Positions 1 to 7,894 of a stretch of 56,873 bases of DNA are shown here, piece after piece. Position 1 is the first letter of the stretch; the number at the start of each line of letters is the position of its first letter. Both the position numbers and the translations under genes were made by a program. Origin of the DNA: CAZOKZ01 sp964580585 (GTDB lineage: Bacteria; Sumerlaeota; Sumerlaeia; SLMS01; JAHLLQ01); assembly GCA_964580585.1 (NCBI GenBank), contig CAZOKZ010000027.1, forward strand, positions 1 through 56,873, read 5' to 3'. The notes under the pieces are model-generated. The model searched no databases. It had not been told where the DNA came from and saw only the letters and a list, made by a program, of their open reading frames with translations.

Positions 1-315
1 CAGGAAAACCAAACCAAGATTGACGGCGCCGTTCAGAATGACATTCTCGACCGTAAACTCGGCAGCGTGACCGACACCGGTTATCATAATACAGACATCG
101 CCGCTGGCGGCGGTTTTGACACCGCTTGCGTTGGCGCTGACCTTTATCTGCGCGGCCTGCCGATTTGCCCGGCTGGCGGCACCTACGGCGTCCTCGCTGA
201 CGATGGTGCTGGCCAGTGCGGCGAAGTGGTCGATTGCGACTACAACGACACGAACTACACGGAACCCAGCAGCTACAGCGCCGACGTCGATCACCCGTAT
301 CCCTGCGGCAGCTAA
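1..315 (+). CDS. Prepilin-like protein, 3' part (5' end outside window)
   Basis: The frame is open from the first base and encodes 104 residues before a TAA. It is the C-terminal part of a type IV prepilin-like (pseudopilin) protein: it lines up without break with the complete copy at 1265-1708 from the residues QENQTKIDGAVQ onward. The N-terminal methylation helix lies before the window. Visible features are the motif CPAGGTY, further Cys residues that may form disulfides outside the cytoplasmic membrane, and the ending DHPYPCGS. A GC-rich hairpin terminator follows directly. The two copies differ mainly in the loop between CPAGGTY and CGEV, which looks like divergence after a recent tandem duplication. 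Its role in a pilus or secretion system is inferred from family. Confidence 0.85.
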   Translation, partial: QENQTKIDGAVQNDILDRKLGSVTDTGYHNTDIAAGGGFDTACVGADLYLRGLPICPAGGTYGVLADDGAGQCGEVVDCDYNDTNYTEPSSYSADVDHPYPCGS

Positions 316-351
316 TCCGAATCTGCTGAGTACCATCACTTAGCAACAAAT

Positions 352-392
352 GCGGGGGGGCGGGTTCACTACCCGCCCCCCCCGTTCTTTTC
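352..392 (+). terminator. Rho-independent terminator after prepilin copy 1
   Basis: A G7CGGGT / ACCCGC7 stem with a five-base loop is followed by a T-rich tail (GTTCTTTTC). It lies about 40 bp after the stop of the first prepilin gene and separates it from the next one. Confidence 0.85.
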
Positions 393-458
393 AATCATAT
401 ATAAATAAAAATGCACCTAAGGTTCCACGACGACGATATTGATTTGGAGTGAAGGAAT

Positions 459-842
459 ATGCAACACCGAAAACGTGCCTTCACTCTTCTGGAAATCATG
501 ATTGTTATCGCAATCGTTGGGATAATTCTCGCCCTTGCCGTTCCCGCTTTTTTGCGTTCGCGCAGTCGTACACAGTTAACCGCTTGTCAGAAACAGCAAA
601 CCACCATCGATGGCGCGGTCCAGCAATACATCCTTCTTGAAAACAAGCCCGATCTGAAAAGTTGCCCGGAATTGCATGGTTCGGGTTGGAGAAATATCCT
701 GCTCGGTGGTCAAAACCTGCTGCGCATGGAACCGCGTTGTCCGTCCGGCGGGATATACACGGTGCTCCCAGCGGAAGACCCGGCGTATGGAAGCGGCGTT
801 GTCTGTAGCTATCCCACACATCCGTATCCGAAAGAAGGATAA
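459..842 (+). CDS. Prepilin-like (pseudopilin) protein, 127 aa
   Basis: A short type IV prepilin-like protein. The N-terminus has a basic leader (MQHRKRA) followed by FTLLEIMIV and a hydrophobic helix to about residue 32, the class III signal cut by prepilin peptidase. The residue before the cleavage Phe is Ala rather than the usual Gly. Glu5 of the mature chain is present. The C-terminal half carries Cys residues, the motif CPSGGIY and an ending HPYP, as in the neighbouring prepilins at 1-315 and 1265-1708, but it is shorter and diverged. A good ribosome-binding site (GGAGTGAAGG) precedes the ATG. It probably sits in the inner membrane as a pseudopilus or pilus subunit; which machine it serves cannot be seen here. 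Confidence 0.85.
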   Translation: MQHRKRAFTLLEIMIVIAIVGIILALAVPAFLRSRSRTQLTACQKQQTTIDGAVQQYILLENKPDLKSCPELHGSGWRNILLGGQNLLRMEPRCPSGGIYTVLPAEDPAYGSGVVCSYPTHPYPKEG

Positions 843-876
843 GGCTGGTTCTTCCATTCTCGCGTAATTATACTTG

Positions 877-957
877 GTCTTCCACCCGCACAGCAGTCCC
901 ATAGGCGATCGGTTCCGCCACTCCCACATCGATTTCCGTCGAGCAGAATCGCAGACC
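877..957 (-). pseudogene. Relic of UPF0145 (YbjQ-like) gene, C-terminal fragment
   Basis: These 81 bases match 1834-1914 at 79 positions. That segment encodes, on the minus strand, the C-terminal part of the intact UPF0145 gene at 1822-2148. Only about 27 codons remain, without a start. The fragment marks the edge of the duplication that also produced two prepilin copies upstream of each UPF0145 segment. Confidence 0.85.
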
Positions 958-1264
958 GTTGTCGGTTTGCAGAAGCTTTCTATTTGGCTCCACGATGAAA
1001 ATAGGTGTAACTTCCGCGCATGTTTTGAGTAATGGAGTTCACAAAGGGATCGAGTTGGGTAAAGCGATTTATTCTCTCATGGTGAGCGAATGCTGCCAGT
1101 TTGAGAGTTTCTCTCTCGGACATTGTTGAAAATATTCATTTTGTATGCCGCTAAACAATTTTGATTTGAGATCATTAGTGTTGGTCTTGCGCTTGCTCTT
1201 AGGGGATCTCGCAAGACGATACCCCCAAAGGGTTCTTACCCACAATAGAGACTGGAGAGTCGCC
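958..1264. other. Intergenic stretch before prepilin copy 2
   Basis: About 300 bases between the UPF0145 relic and the next prepilin gene. The prepilin frame stays open upstream to 1145, but the residues before 1265 do not resemble a prepilin leader, so they are read as untranslated. I see no clear promoter, RNA or repeat beyond the relic. Confidence 0.5.
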
Positions 1265-1708
1265 ATGACCCACTCATCACGCAAAGGCTTCACCCTTGTT
1301 GAAATCATGATCGTCGTTGCCATCATCGGCATCCTGATCGCGATCGCAGTCCCCGGCTTTCTGAAAGCTCGTCGTACCTCTCGTTTGAACGCCTGTCAGG
1401 AAAATCAAACCAAGATCGATGGCGCCGTTCAGAATGATATTCTCGACCGCAAACTTGGCAGCGTGGCTGACACGGGTTATGATGGTCAGATCGCCGCGGG
1501 AGGTGCGTTTGCGGCTGCTTGCGTTGGTGCTGACCTTTATCTACGCGGCCTACCGATTTGCCCAGCGGGCGGTACTTATTCAATCAACTCTTTTGATAAC
1601 CTAGGCGTTTGTGGTGAAGTAACTTGGTGCAACTACAACGATACGAACTTCACGGAACCCAGCAGCACTAGCGCTGACATTGATCACCCGTATCCCTGCG
1701 GCAGCTAA
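1265..1708 (+). CDS. Prepilin-like (pseudopilin) protein, 147 aa, complete copy
   Basis: Complete paralogue of the truncated gene at 1-315. The start at 1265 gives a classic class III leader (MTHSSRKG, then FTLVEIMIVV) with Gly at -1 and Glu at +5, and a hydrophobic helix to about residue 32. The globular part is Cys-rich, with CPAGGTY and a C-terminal DHPYPCGS. GGAGA lies just upstream of the ATG, and the longer open frame from 1145 adds non-pilin sequence. Prepilins of this type are processed by PilD-like peptidase and assembled in the inner membrane. No assembly ATPase or peptidase gene is nearby, so the machinery must be encoded elsewhere. A terminator follows. Confidence 0.9.
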   Translation: MTHSSRKGFTLVEIMIVVAIIGILIAIAVPGFLKARRTSRLNACQENQTKIDGAVQNDILDRKLGSVADTGYDGQIAAGGAFAAACVGADLYLRGLPICPAGGTYSINSFDNLGVCGEVTWCNYNDTNFTEPSSTSADIDHPYPCGS

Positions 1709-1744
1709 TTCCGTTCTTTGAATAGAGTGAGTTTGTAATCATCG

Positions 1745-1790
1745 AGAGGCGGGTATTGCACCCGCCTCTGTTGATTTAAAGAGTTTTTCG
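1745..1790 (+). terminator. Rho-independent terminator after prepilin copy 2
   Basis: A perfect 10-bp stem AGAGGCGGGT / ACCCGCCTCT with a five-base loop is followed by a T-rich stretch ending in GAGTTTTT. The position relative to the stop matches that of the terminator after the first copy. Confidence 0.85.
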
Positions 1791-1821
1791 CTTAAATTTG
1801 TGATGGGTTATCAGTAGGAAT

Positions 1822-2148
1822 TTATCCCTGATTGTCTTCCACCCGCACAGCCGTCCCATAGGCGATCAGTTCCGCCACTCCCACATCGATTTCCGTCGAG
1901 CAGAATCGCAGACCCACAACGGCATTTGCCCCCATGGATTGAGCGTCGGCGATCAATCGGTCGAGCGCTTGCTCGCGCGCGGCGGCTAAAATCGCTGTAT
2001 ATTCGTGAATTTCCCCGCCCAGCGTGTTCTTCATCCGCGCGATGATATCCTCGCCCGCATGCGTTCCCCGCACCGTGCACCCTTTAGCCAGGCCCACATA
2101 GGCAACGATATTCTTACCGGGTAAAATTTCCGTCGTAGCGAGAATCAT
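1822..2148 (-). CDS. UPF0145 / YbjQ-like protein
   Basis: A 108-residue protein of the YbjQ (UPF0145, DUF74) family. Diagnostic segments are the start (MILATTEILPG), the central GEIHEYTAIL, the conserved GANAVVGLRF and the closing YGTAVRVE. These small proteins form pentameric rings, and their biochemical role is unsettled although some annotations call them heavy-metal-binding. A strong AGGAG-type site precedes the ATG. The gene converges on the prepilin terminator. The relic at 877-957 is a partial duplicate of its 3' end. Family assignment is firm; function is unknown. Confidence 0.9.
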   Translation of the reverse strand: MILATTEILPGKNIVAYVGLAKGCTVRGTHAGEDIIARMKNTLGGEIHEYTAILAAAREQALDRLIADAQSMGANAVVGLRFCSTEIDVGVAELIAYGTAVRVEDNQG

Positions 2149-2174
2149 GGGGGAGAACTCCTCAAGGAGGTTAT

Positions 2175-2360
2175 TAGTTCGCAGTTTACAGTTTACAGTT
2201 CGCAGTTTACAGTTTTTAGTGCTTTATTCGATTGAGCGACGAGGTTGAGGTGCTGGAAATTGCTTCTTGCACACGCTTTTCCCCGCGCCGTTGCATGACA
2301 TCAAGTCTTCGGTATCACCCCATGCTGAACTAAAAACTGTAAACTGTGAACTAAAAACTC
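2175..2360. repeat. Inverted-repeat element with (A/G)TTTACAGTTT arms
   Basis: The left arm (2175-2220) holds several short tandem units of the type CAGTTTACAGTT. The right arm (2327-2360) is their reverse complement: 2197-2220 matches with 23 of 24 bases inverted. About 110 bases separate the arms. The element fills the gap between the UPF0145 gene and the anti-sigma gene. It looks like a dispersed palindromic or miniature mobile element; no coding potential is seen inside. Confidence 0.7.
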
Positions 2361-2370
2361 TCTATCCCCT

Positions 2371-2808
2371 CTACTTCCTGATCTTCCGATAACGATCTTT
2401 CGGGCGTTCCAGCAAATGCCCGCGTAAAACGCTGAAAAACAGCAACACGAACCCCCCGATAGTCAGTCCCAGACCCGTTCGCACCCAGGGATTTTCGCTG
2501 AACGTCAGCACCTTAAAAATACCAATCGCGCAGAGCGCCGCCCCGCCGATTGCCATCAGCACCCAACCCAGTTTTTTCTCGCCCAACCGCGAATCGATCT
2601 CCTCCCAATATCCATCCCAGAGCCGCGAATCGGGTGGTTTGAATTTCAATTCGTCCAGGGAATGGACCAACGAAGTCATCTCTTCGACTTCCTCGCGCCA
2701 TTCCGGATGTTGTTCAAGCAACCGTTCGAAATCGGCCGCTTCCTCGTCGGACATTTCGCCGTCGAGCCAAGCCATCAATTTCTCCGGTGCTGGATCTTTG
2801 CGAGCCAT
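2371..2808 (-). CDS. Probable anti-sigma factor, membrane protein
   Basis: About 145 residues. The N-terminal third is hydrophilic and acidic (AWLDGEMSDEEAADFERLL), the pattern of anti-sigma factor N-termini. Two hydrophobic segments follow (about residues 80-100 and 108-127) before a basic tail. The usual zinc-type HxxxCxxC motif is absent. It lies directly downstream of an ECF sigma gene on the same strand, which suggests it holds that sigma factor at the membrane. The ATG at 2808 is preferred because GAGAG lies nine bases before it; an in-frame ATG at 2817 would add three residues but has this site touching it. Assignment rests on context and composition. Confidence 0.65.
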   Translation of the reverse strand: MARKDPAPEKLMAWLDGEMSDEEAADFERLLEQHPEWREEVEEMTSLVHSLDELKFKPPDSRLWDGYWEEIDSRLGEKKLGWVLMAIGGAALCAIGIFKVLTFSENPWVRTGLGLTIGGFVLLFFSVLRGHLLERPKDRYRKIRK

Positions 2809-2909
2809 GGTGTTCATCTCTCAGAGGGGGAAACGAGACAGTTGCAATTCTCGGGTGTCGGTGGGGTTTCCCCAGTTACGATCAAGTTTACGACTTCAAA
2901 CGTCCTTTT

Positions 2910-3545
2910 TCAGGGCTGGTGATCCTTCATGAGTTCCGCCAATGCTTTTCGTGCGTGAAAAAGTCGTGACATCACTGTACCAATTGGGATATCCAATGCA
3001 TCGGCAATATCTTTGTAGGCCATCTCCTCGAAATGTTTCATGACGACGATTTCGCGGAATTCGGGTTTCAGTTGATCGATCGCGATTTTCAAGTGAGCGA
3101 CCATTTCGCGGGTGTAAATGTTGTCACGGATGTTATCGGGGGTGCTTGTTTCCGAGGTGCTGGCGTTGGAAAATTGAACGTGGGAATCGTCAATCAGGGA
3201 ATCCAGGGAAATCTTGCGCTTGGGTCCATGCTTTTTCAGGTTGTCCAGACACAGGTTTCGTAGGATTCGATAAGCCCAGGGATAGAAAGGGCGATTCAGG
3301 TCGTATCGATGCAGATTCTGGTAAACACGAACGAAGGTCTCCTGGCTGATTTCGCGAGCGTCTTCATGGTTCCGGACGATGGCCAGCGCTGCCAAAAACA
3401 ATCGTTCGCGATGAATTTCGACAACAGAGGCAAACGCCTGGCGATCGCCATCGACGGCTGCAGCAAGAAGACGGCGCTCGGTTTCCCGTTCCAAAGAGGA
3501 GTTTTCGTTACTTGCCAGGGACAACGCCGTGCCTCTTCCTGTCAT
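2910..3545 (-). CDS. ECF (sigma-E type) RNA polymerase sigma factor
   Basis: A 211-residue sigma-70 family protein of the extracytoplasmic-function class. Region 2 is clear at about residues 40-105 (AREISQETFVRVYQNL and YPWAYRILRNLCLDN). Region 4 lies at about 155-205, with FREIVVMKHFEEMAYKDIA and the helix-turn-helix IPIGTVMSRLFHARKAL. Between them is a Ser/Thr-rich linker with no region 3. Such factors direct RNA polymerase to a small stress or envelope regulon and are held by an anti-sigma protein, here probably the next gene 100 bp downstream. It is divergent from the PilZ gene at 3724, so the 178-bp gap may carry an autoregulated promoter, which I could not identify. Confidence 0.93.
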   Translation of the reverse strand: MTGRGTALSLASNENSSLERETERRLLAAAVDGDRQAFASVVEIHRERLFLAALAIVRNHEDAREISQETFVRVYQNLHRYDLNRPFYPWAYRILRNLCLDNLKKHGPKRKISLDSLIDDSHVQFSNASTSETSTPDNIRDNIYTREMVAHLKIAIDQLKPEFREIVVMKHFEEMAYKDIADALDIPIGTVMSRLFHARKALAELMKDHQP

Positions 3546-3723
3546 TACCCTTTACGGGCCAGTGCGAATGATATTCAAATCAGGCGTGTTTTTTTTCTGA
3601 TAGGAACCACCTGGTGCAAGCAGTGATCCACAGATTAGGGCAACAACCAGAGGATTTTGTGAAATACGTACAGCGGAAGGGCTATAAAAGCTAGATCGAG
3701 TCGATATATTTATTGGGGGACTG

Positions 3724-4971
3724 ATGAAACATCGCGATCGGAACAACCAACATCCGGATCATGGTGGAATGAGCGACCGCTTGAGACCCATACCTTTGGG
3801 CGACAAGCCCGCTCGCATCATTTCTCCCGAATCCCAGGAAGAAGTTCCCGTACGCCAGGCTGTTCCCGCCTCGCCTTCGTCCGTTCCGCCACGGCAAAAC
3901 GAAAAACCTCAAGCGGATCGTCCTTATTACGAAACTCAAACGCAACGCCGGTCCGAGTTGGCTTCCATCCTGTGGGGCGAACCCGATAACAGCCTGATGG
4001 ATGTGCTTTCCACCCCCATACCTTTGCCGCCCCATAAACTTCCGCCTGCAAAACCACAAGTCCAGCAAGCGCCCAAAGAAATCATCAAACCCCAGGGAGA
4101 AAAGCCATTGCCTAATCGGCGGGCATGGCATCGCCGCCAATGTAGTTTCCCCGGACTGCTCCGCGTCTTAATTCCTGAACAATCATTTCAACCGCGCACA
4201 TTTGCGGTACGCATTGTGGACCTCAGTCCCATGGGCGCGCAGGTCGAAACGAAGCAAATGAGCGCCGACCTGGAGCAAATTCTCAACAAAGACCAATGGT
4301 ATGCGCGTCTCGAAGCCCTCGTTCCTTCGCGTGAAAAAATCCTGCTCTCCGGACGGATCGTCTGGGCTCGGTATAAACCGCAACTATCGTTTTTGGGACT
4401 TCAGTTCAGCCGGGTGTATGAAGAAGTCGATGACTTTTTCGTCAAGGAAATCAACGCGGAAACATCACCCAAAGACCTGACGTTGCCTTCGCCGATTATC
4501 GATGCGTTTCCCACCGTGACCAGTACCCAGAATTTCCCGTTCACCGGACGCGCGCCCAAATCCAAAGAAATTCTCGTCCGCTGCCGGTCGCTCGAAATGC
4601 GCGCTCCCGTCATCGACGGCAAATTTCGTGTCGAAGTTCCGCTCGCTGCCGATCACTCGAACTTTGTGTCCTTTACCGCCATTCGAGGTGGAATTTCCTC
4701 GATCCCCACGCCGATCTGTATTCTGCACAAAGCGGGCGCCAGCGACACGATTTCCATCAAGCCAGCCAATCTGGTCGAAGAATTCGAGGTCGATCCGAAC
4801 GGCAAACGCCTGATGATGAAACTTACCGGTCCCCCTCAACGTTTCTTCCAGGTGCTGAAGAAAGTCAGCGAATCGCTCGAACATGCTCAGGAAGTTTCCC
4901 TGACCCTGGAATTGCACGGCGATGCGGAAAAAGCCGCCATAAAATTGGAGTCGCTGAGACCCATCAAATAG
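3724..4971 (+). CDS. PilZ-domain protein with unknown C-terminal domain
   Basis: A 415-residue soluble protein. Residues 1-130 are Pro/Gln-rich and probably disordered. A PilZ domain follows at about 131-240: it has the arginine cluster NRRAWHRRQ, the DLSPMGAQVE segment matching the (D/N)xSxxG c-di-GMP motif, and the final strand FLGLQF. Both halves of the ligand motif are present, so cyclic di-GMP binding is likely by family knowledge. The C-terminal 165 residues form a domain I do not recognise. A GGGGGA site precedes the ATG. It is divergent from the sigma/anti-sigma pair. The output it controls is not visible. Confidence 0.8.
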   Translation: MKHRDRNNQHPDHGGMSDRLRPIPLGDKPARIISPESQEEVPVRQAVPASPSSVPPRQNEKPQADRPYYETQTQRRSELASILWGEPDNSLMDVLSTPIPLPPHKLPPAKPQVQQAPKEIIKPQGEKPLPNRRAWHRRQCSFPGLLRVLIPEQSFQPRTFAVRIVDLSPMGAQVETKQMSADLEQILNKDQWYARLEALVPSREKILLSGRIVWARYKPQLSFLGLQFSRVYEEVDDFFVKEINAETSPKDLTLPSPIIDAFPTVTSTQNFPFTGRAPKSKEILVRCRSLEMRAPVIDGKFRVEVPLAADHSNFVSFTAIRGGISSIPTPICILHKAGASDTISIKPANLVEEFEVDPNGKRLMMKLTGPPQRFFQVLKKVSESLEHAQEVSLTLELHGDAEKAAIKLESLRPIK

Positions 4972-5816
4972 CCCCAAAACTTACTTCTCTGTCATACCGG
5001 AATTGTCCGGTTGGAAATTTGATATTGTCTGAACAACAAGCCCCGAAGGGGCAAAATATACCAGCCTGGGGCGCAGCCCCAGGAAATCGGGCGACGTATT
5101 TTCTAAGCTCTGAAAGAGCGAAATAGAATGGGGCGGCGCGGAATGATTATTTCGCACTTTCAGTGCTCGATTTTCCTTCATGCATCACCTGGGGCGACGC
5201 GCTTCGCGCTTGCCCCAGGCTGATATGAATCGCCCCGTCGGGGCTTGTTCAGCGAATATAATTTTCCGACAATTCAAGTGTGACAAAGGAATATAATATT
5301 CTATCTTCCAAGCATTGCACTGCTTTTGAATGATTTCGCCGAAAGGACGTCGATAATGGACAAAATAGGCGAACTTTTGCGCAGATTACTGAGAAGGTTG
5401 AACGGCATGCCACGAAGCCGGGAGAATGATAAATTCGCGAATGATTGATTTTACAGAAATTGAGATTTCTCATATTTTTGAGCAGGGTCTCTTAAGGTTC
5501 GGTTAAGATACGGGTATAGGACGTGTAACGGCCGGTGGAAGGCCGATGAAAACAGACTTTTGAACTTTTTCGACGAAAGCCCTTCCAAGCTACTAAGACT
5601 CCCTGGACTAATGCTTAAATCGTTTGGCAAGGTTGCAGCCGGTCCATTGCGTCATCGAGGCTGCCTTGCGCTGGATAAAGGTATTGACCACTTCCGAACC
5701 TCCTCCGAGGCTCTTGTAATAAGATCGTTGTATTGCGCCAAAGTGCGCTGAGACAAACTCCCAGGCGGGCAAGGCGGTACCCGACTGGATTTCTAACCGA
5801 TTTGCAGGAGCCTATA
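4972..5816. other. Long intergenic region with palindromic element and possible RNA
   Basis: About 845 bases without a convincing gene. Positions 5031-5250 are the palindromic element described separately. From about 5505 to 5810 there are several short hairpins, for example GCAGCC/GGCTGC at about 5635-5665, ending just before the ribosome-binding site of the TM2 protein. These may be a structured leader or a non-coding RNA. No tRNA, RNase P, SRP RNA or tmRNA signature was recognised. Confidence 0.5.
5031..5250. repeat. Composite palindromic intergenic element (GCCCCGAAGGGGC type)
   Basis: The ends are inverted copies: GAACAACAAGCCCCG at 5031 and CGGGGCTTGTTC ending at 5250. Inside are nested inverted pairs: CAGCCTGGGGCG...CCCCAGG at about 5062-5083 against CCTGGGGCG...CCCCAGGCTG at 5188-5222, and AGCTCTGAAAGAGCGAAATAG at about 5105-5126 against its inverted near-copy at about 5147-5168. 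The whole 220-bp unit could fold into one long branched hairpin. Elements of this look occur dispersed in genomes of PVC and related bacteria (recalled, not checked here). No open frame is evident. Confidence 0.8.
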
Positions 5817-6380
5817 ATGATCAAGTGTTCGGTTTGTGGATACGACAACAAGGATGAAGCGCAATTTTGTCTGAATTGCGGTTCGCCCATTTCAAAAGAA
5901 AAGGTAAGCCACGCCATCGACGACGTCTCGGAAGAGGCGACGGTGATGCTTGATCCCGAATCGATGCAAAAACGTATTCAGGACGAGATCAATCGCGAAA
6001 AGGCAAAAGCAGAAGCGCCGCCACCGCCTCCCAAACCCGCGGCTCCGCCTCCGCCTCCAAGGCCCAGTGCCTCGGCACCTCCGCCCGCCGCACCCAAACC
6101 GCCTTCCGCTCCGGCGCCTGCCGTTGCGCCTGCCACGGCACCAGTATCAGGAACGGGCGCGGGAAAAGATTACCTCGCGACACTACTCATGGCGATTATT
6201 GTCGGTCCGCTCGGCGTGCATCGCTTCTACGTCGGGAAAATGGGATCGGGAGCCGCTATGCTTGGGTTGACGATTATCACCTGTGGTCTTGCCAGCACCA
6301 TTTGGGCAATTGTCGATATCGTTCATATCGTCCAGGGCAAATTCACCGACGCCAACGGCAACCCGTTGGTTAAAAATTAA
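5817..6380 (+). CDS. Zinc-ribbon / TM2-domain membrane protein
   Basis: A 187-residue protein in three parts. Residues 3-21 form a zinc ribbon with two Cys pairs (CSVC, CLNC). Residues 67-110 are a Pro/Ala-rich linker. Residues 118-170 are a TM2 domain: two membrane helices around the motif GPLGVHRFYVGK and WAIVDI, with the polar GxxGxHRFY loop typical of this family. The start at 5817 is chosen because AGGAG lies just upstream and the zinc ribbon begins at residue 3. The zinc ribbon would face the cytoplasm. TM2 proteins have no settled function. coaD follows 13 bases after the stop and may be co-transcribed. Confidence 0.85.
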   Translation: MIKCSVCGYDNKDEAQFCLNCGSPISKEKVSHAIDDVSEEATVMLDPESMQKRIQDEINREKAKAEAPPPPPKPAAPPPPPRPSASAPPPAAPKPPSAPAPAVAPATAPVSGTGAGKDYLATLLMAIIVGPLGVHRFYVGKMGSGAAMLGLTIITCGLASTIWAIVDIVHIVQGKFTDANGNPLVKN

Positions 6381-6393
6381 TTCGAGTTCAACC

Positions 6394-6915
6394 ATGAAGA
6401 ATCTTGTTAAATCGCGACCCCGGATAGCGCTCTATCCGGGGTCGTTTGACCTTCTAACGAACGGACACCTGGATTTAATCCGGCGTGGCCAGCAGGTTTT
6501 CGATCAACTGTTCGTTGCCGTTGGCTTCAACGACGCGAAATCCTCGATGTTTACGATCGAGGAACGTCTCGATGTCGCGAAGGAAATCACCGCGGAATAC
6601 GATAACGTCGAGGTGGTCAAACTCGAAGGCTTGACCGTCGAATTTGCGGCGAAGTGCGAAGCGCAGTTCATCATTCGTGGCTTGCGCGCTATTTCAGACT
6701 TTGAATTCGAGCTGCAACTGGCATTGATGAATCATAAACTGAACGCCTCGATCGAAACGATTTTCCTGGCTGCCGATCCCAAGAACATTTTCCTGTCCTC
6801 GCGCGTGGTGAAAGAAGTCTGGCGCCACGGCGGAGACGTCTCGGACTTCGTTCCTCCGGCGGTGTTCCGTTTGTTGACAGAAAAACGCGAAGAGCTTCTG
6901 AAAAAACTGAACTGA
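6394..6915 (+). CDS. coaD: Phosphopantetheine adenylyltransferase
   Basis: Catalyses the fourth step of coenzyme A synthesis, transferring AMP from ATP to 4'-phosphopantetheine. The 173-residue product has the family signature: ALYPGSFD followed by TNGH (the T/HxGH nucleotidyltransferase motif), the phosphopantetheine-binding IIRGLRAISDFEFELQ, and the ATP-binding segment FLSSRVVKEV. The usual length is about 160; the open frame from 6283 overlaps the previous gene and is not used. The start at 6394 leaves about ten extra residues before the first strand. The S66 peptidase gene follows 13 bases later. The pathway's coaBC is also in this window, at 43199-44440. Confidence 0.96.
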   Translation: MKNLVKSRPRIALYPGSFDLLTNGHLDLIRRGQQVFDQLFVAVGFNDAKSSMFTIEERLDVAKEITAEYDNVEVVKLEGLTVEFAAKCEAQFIIRGLRAISDFEFELQLALMNHKLNASIETIFLAADPKNIFLSSRVVKEVWRHGGDVSDFVPPAVFRLLTEKREELLKKLN

Positions 6916-6928
6916 GGTAAGCGCGAGG

Positions 6929-7894
6929 ATGATGCAGGACTGGTTACGTCCTTCACGGCTGCGCGAAGGGGATTTGGTTGCCTTGATTTCTCCGGCAAGC
7001 CCGATCAACGGCTGCGGCGCGCTTGAACATGCCCAGGCACAGTTGGAATCCTGGGGACTGCGAGTCTGGACGGGGCCGTCGGCGGATGCAAAAAACGATT
7101 ATCTGGCGGGGACGGACAAACAACGCGCTGCCGACTTGAATCAAGCGATTCGTCATCCCCAGGTTCGCGCCATTTTTGGTACGCGTGGAGGATATGGCAC
7201 TGCACGGCTGCTGCCTTTGGTGGATTTCAAAGCGCTGCGTGCAAGAACCAAAATCCTCGCAGGATTCAGTGACTGGACGGCACTGCTTAATGCTTGTGCT
7301 GCCAAATGCCAGCTTCAGACGTTGCACGCGCCAACAATGTACTGGTTGATGGGGACGGAGAAAACGGCTGAATCGGATTCGGCAAATCACCTGCGGCGCT
7401 TGTTATTTTCAAGCGAGCCGCTCGAAGAACTTAACCGCGCCTGGAATTGGGACGACGCATGGCCAATGAAAAGCGGTCGTTGTACGGGACGCCTGATTGG
7501 CGGGAATCTGACAGTCTTTTCAAGCCTTGTGGGGACGGAGTATCTGCCCACGCCGAAAGGTTGCGTGTTGTTTCTTGAGGAAGTGGGCGAGCCCCTCTAT
7601 CGACTGGATCGATGCCTGACGCAACTTCGTCTCAGCGGTTACCTCAGCCAGCTCGATGGGATATTGTTGGGGCAGTTTACGCAATGCGACGAAGAACAAA
7701 CACCCGTCGAACGCGATGCTTTCGAGCGCATGATCGCCCGTTGCCTGCATGGGCTTTCAATACCGATTATCGGGAATTTGCCCGTGGGTCATTTGCATCC
7801 ATCGGCGAGTTTGCCGTTGGGCGGAAGAGTGAAAATGAACGGAAAAACGGGAAAGATCGCATTGGCCGAATCGTTCACGATAGATGCAATGTGA
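6929..7894 (+). CDS. S66-family LD-carboxypeptidase
   Basis: A 321-residue serine peptidase of family S66, which includes LdcA (muropeptide LD-carboxypeptidase, peptidoglycan recycling) and MccF. The N-terminal domain starts LVALISPASP and has GTRGGYG at about residues 85-90. The nucleophile is in AGFSDWTALL (Ser114). The other triad residues are probably Glu217 (LFLEEVGE) and His288 (LPVGHLHP). No signal peptide is seen, so it should act in the cytoplasm. MccF-like microcin resistance is possible, but a cell-wall recycling role is the simpler reading. It is co-directional with coaD and converges on the next gene with no gap. Confidence 0.9.
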   Translation: MMQDWLRPSRLREGDLVALISPASPINGCGALEHAQAQLESWGLRVWTGPSADAKNDYLAGTDKQRAADLNQAIRHPQVRAIFGTRGGYGTARLLPLVDFKALRARTKILAGFSDWTALLNACAAKCQLQTLHAPTMYWLMGTEKTAESDSANHLRRLLFSSEPLEELNRAWNWDDAWPMKSGRCTGRLIGGNLTVFSSLVGTEYLPTPKGCVLFLEEVGEPLYRLDRCLTQLRLSGYLSQLDGILLGQFTQCDEEQTPVERDAFERMIARCLHGLSIPIIGNLPVGHLHPSASLPLGGRVKMNGKTGKIALAESFTIDAM

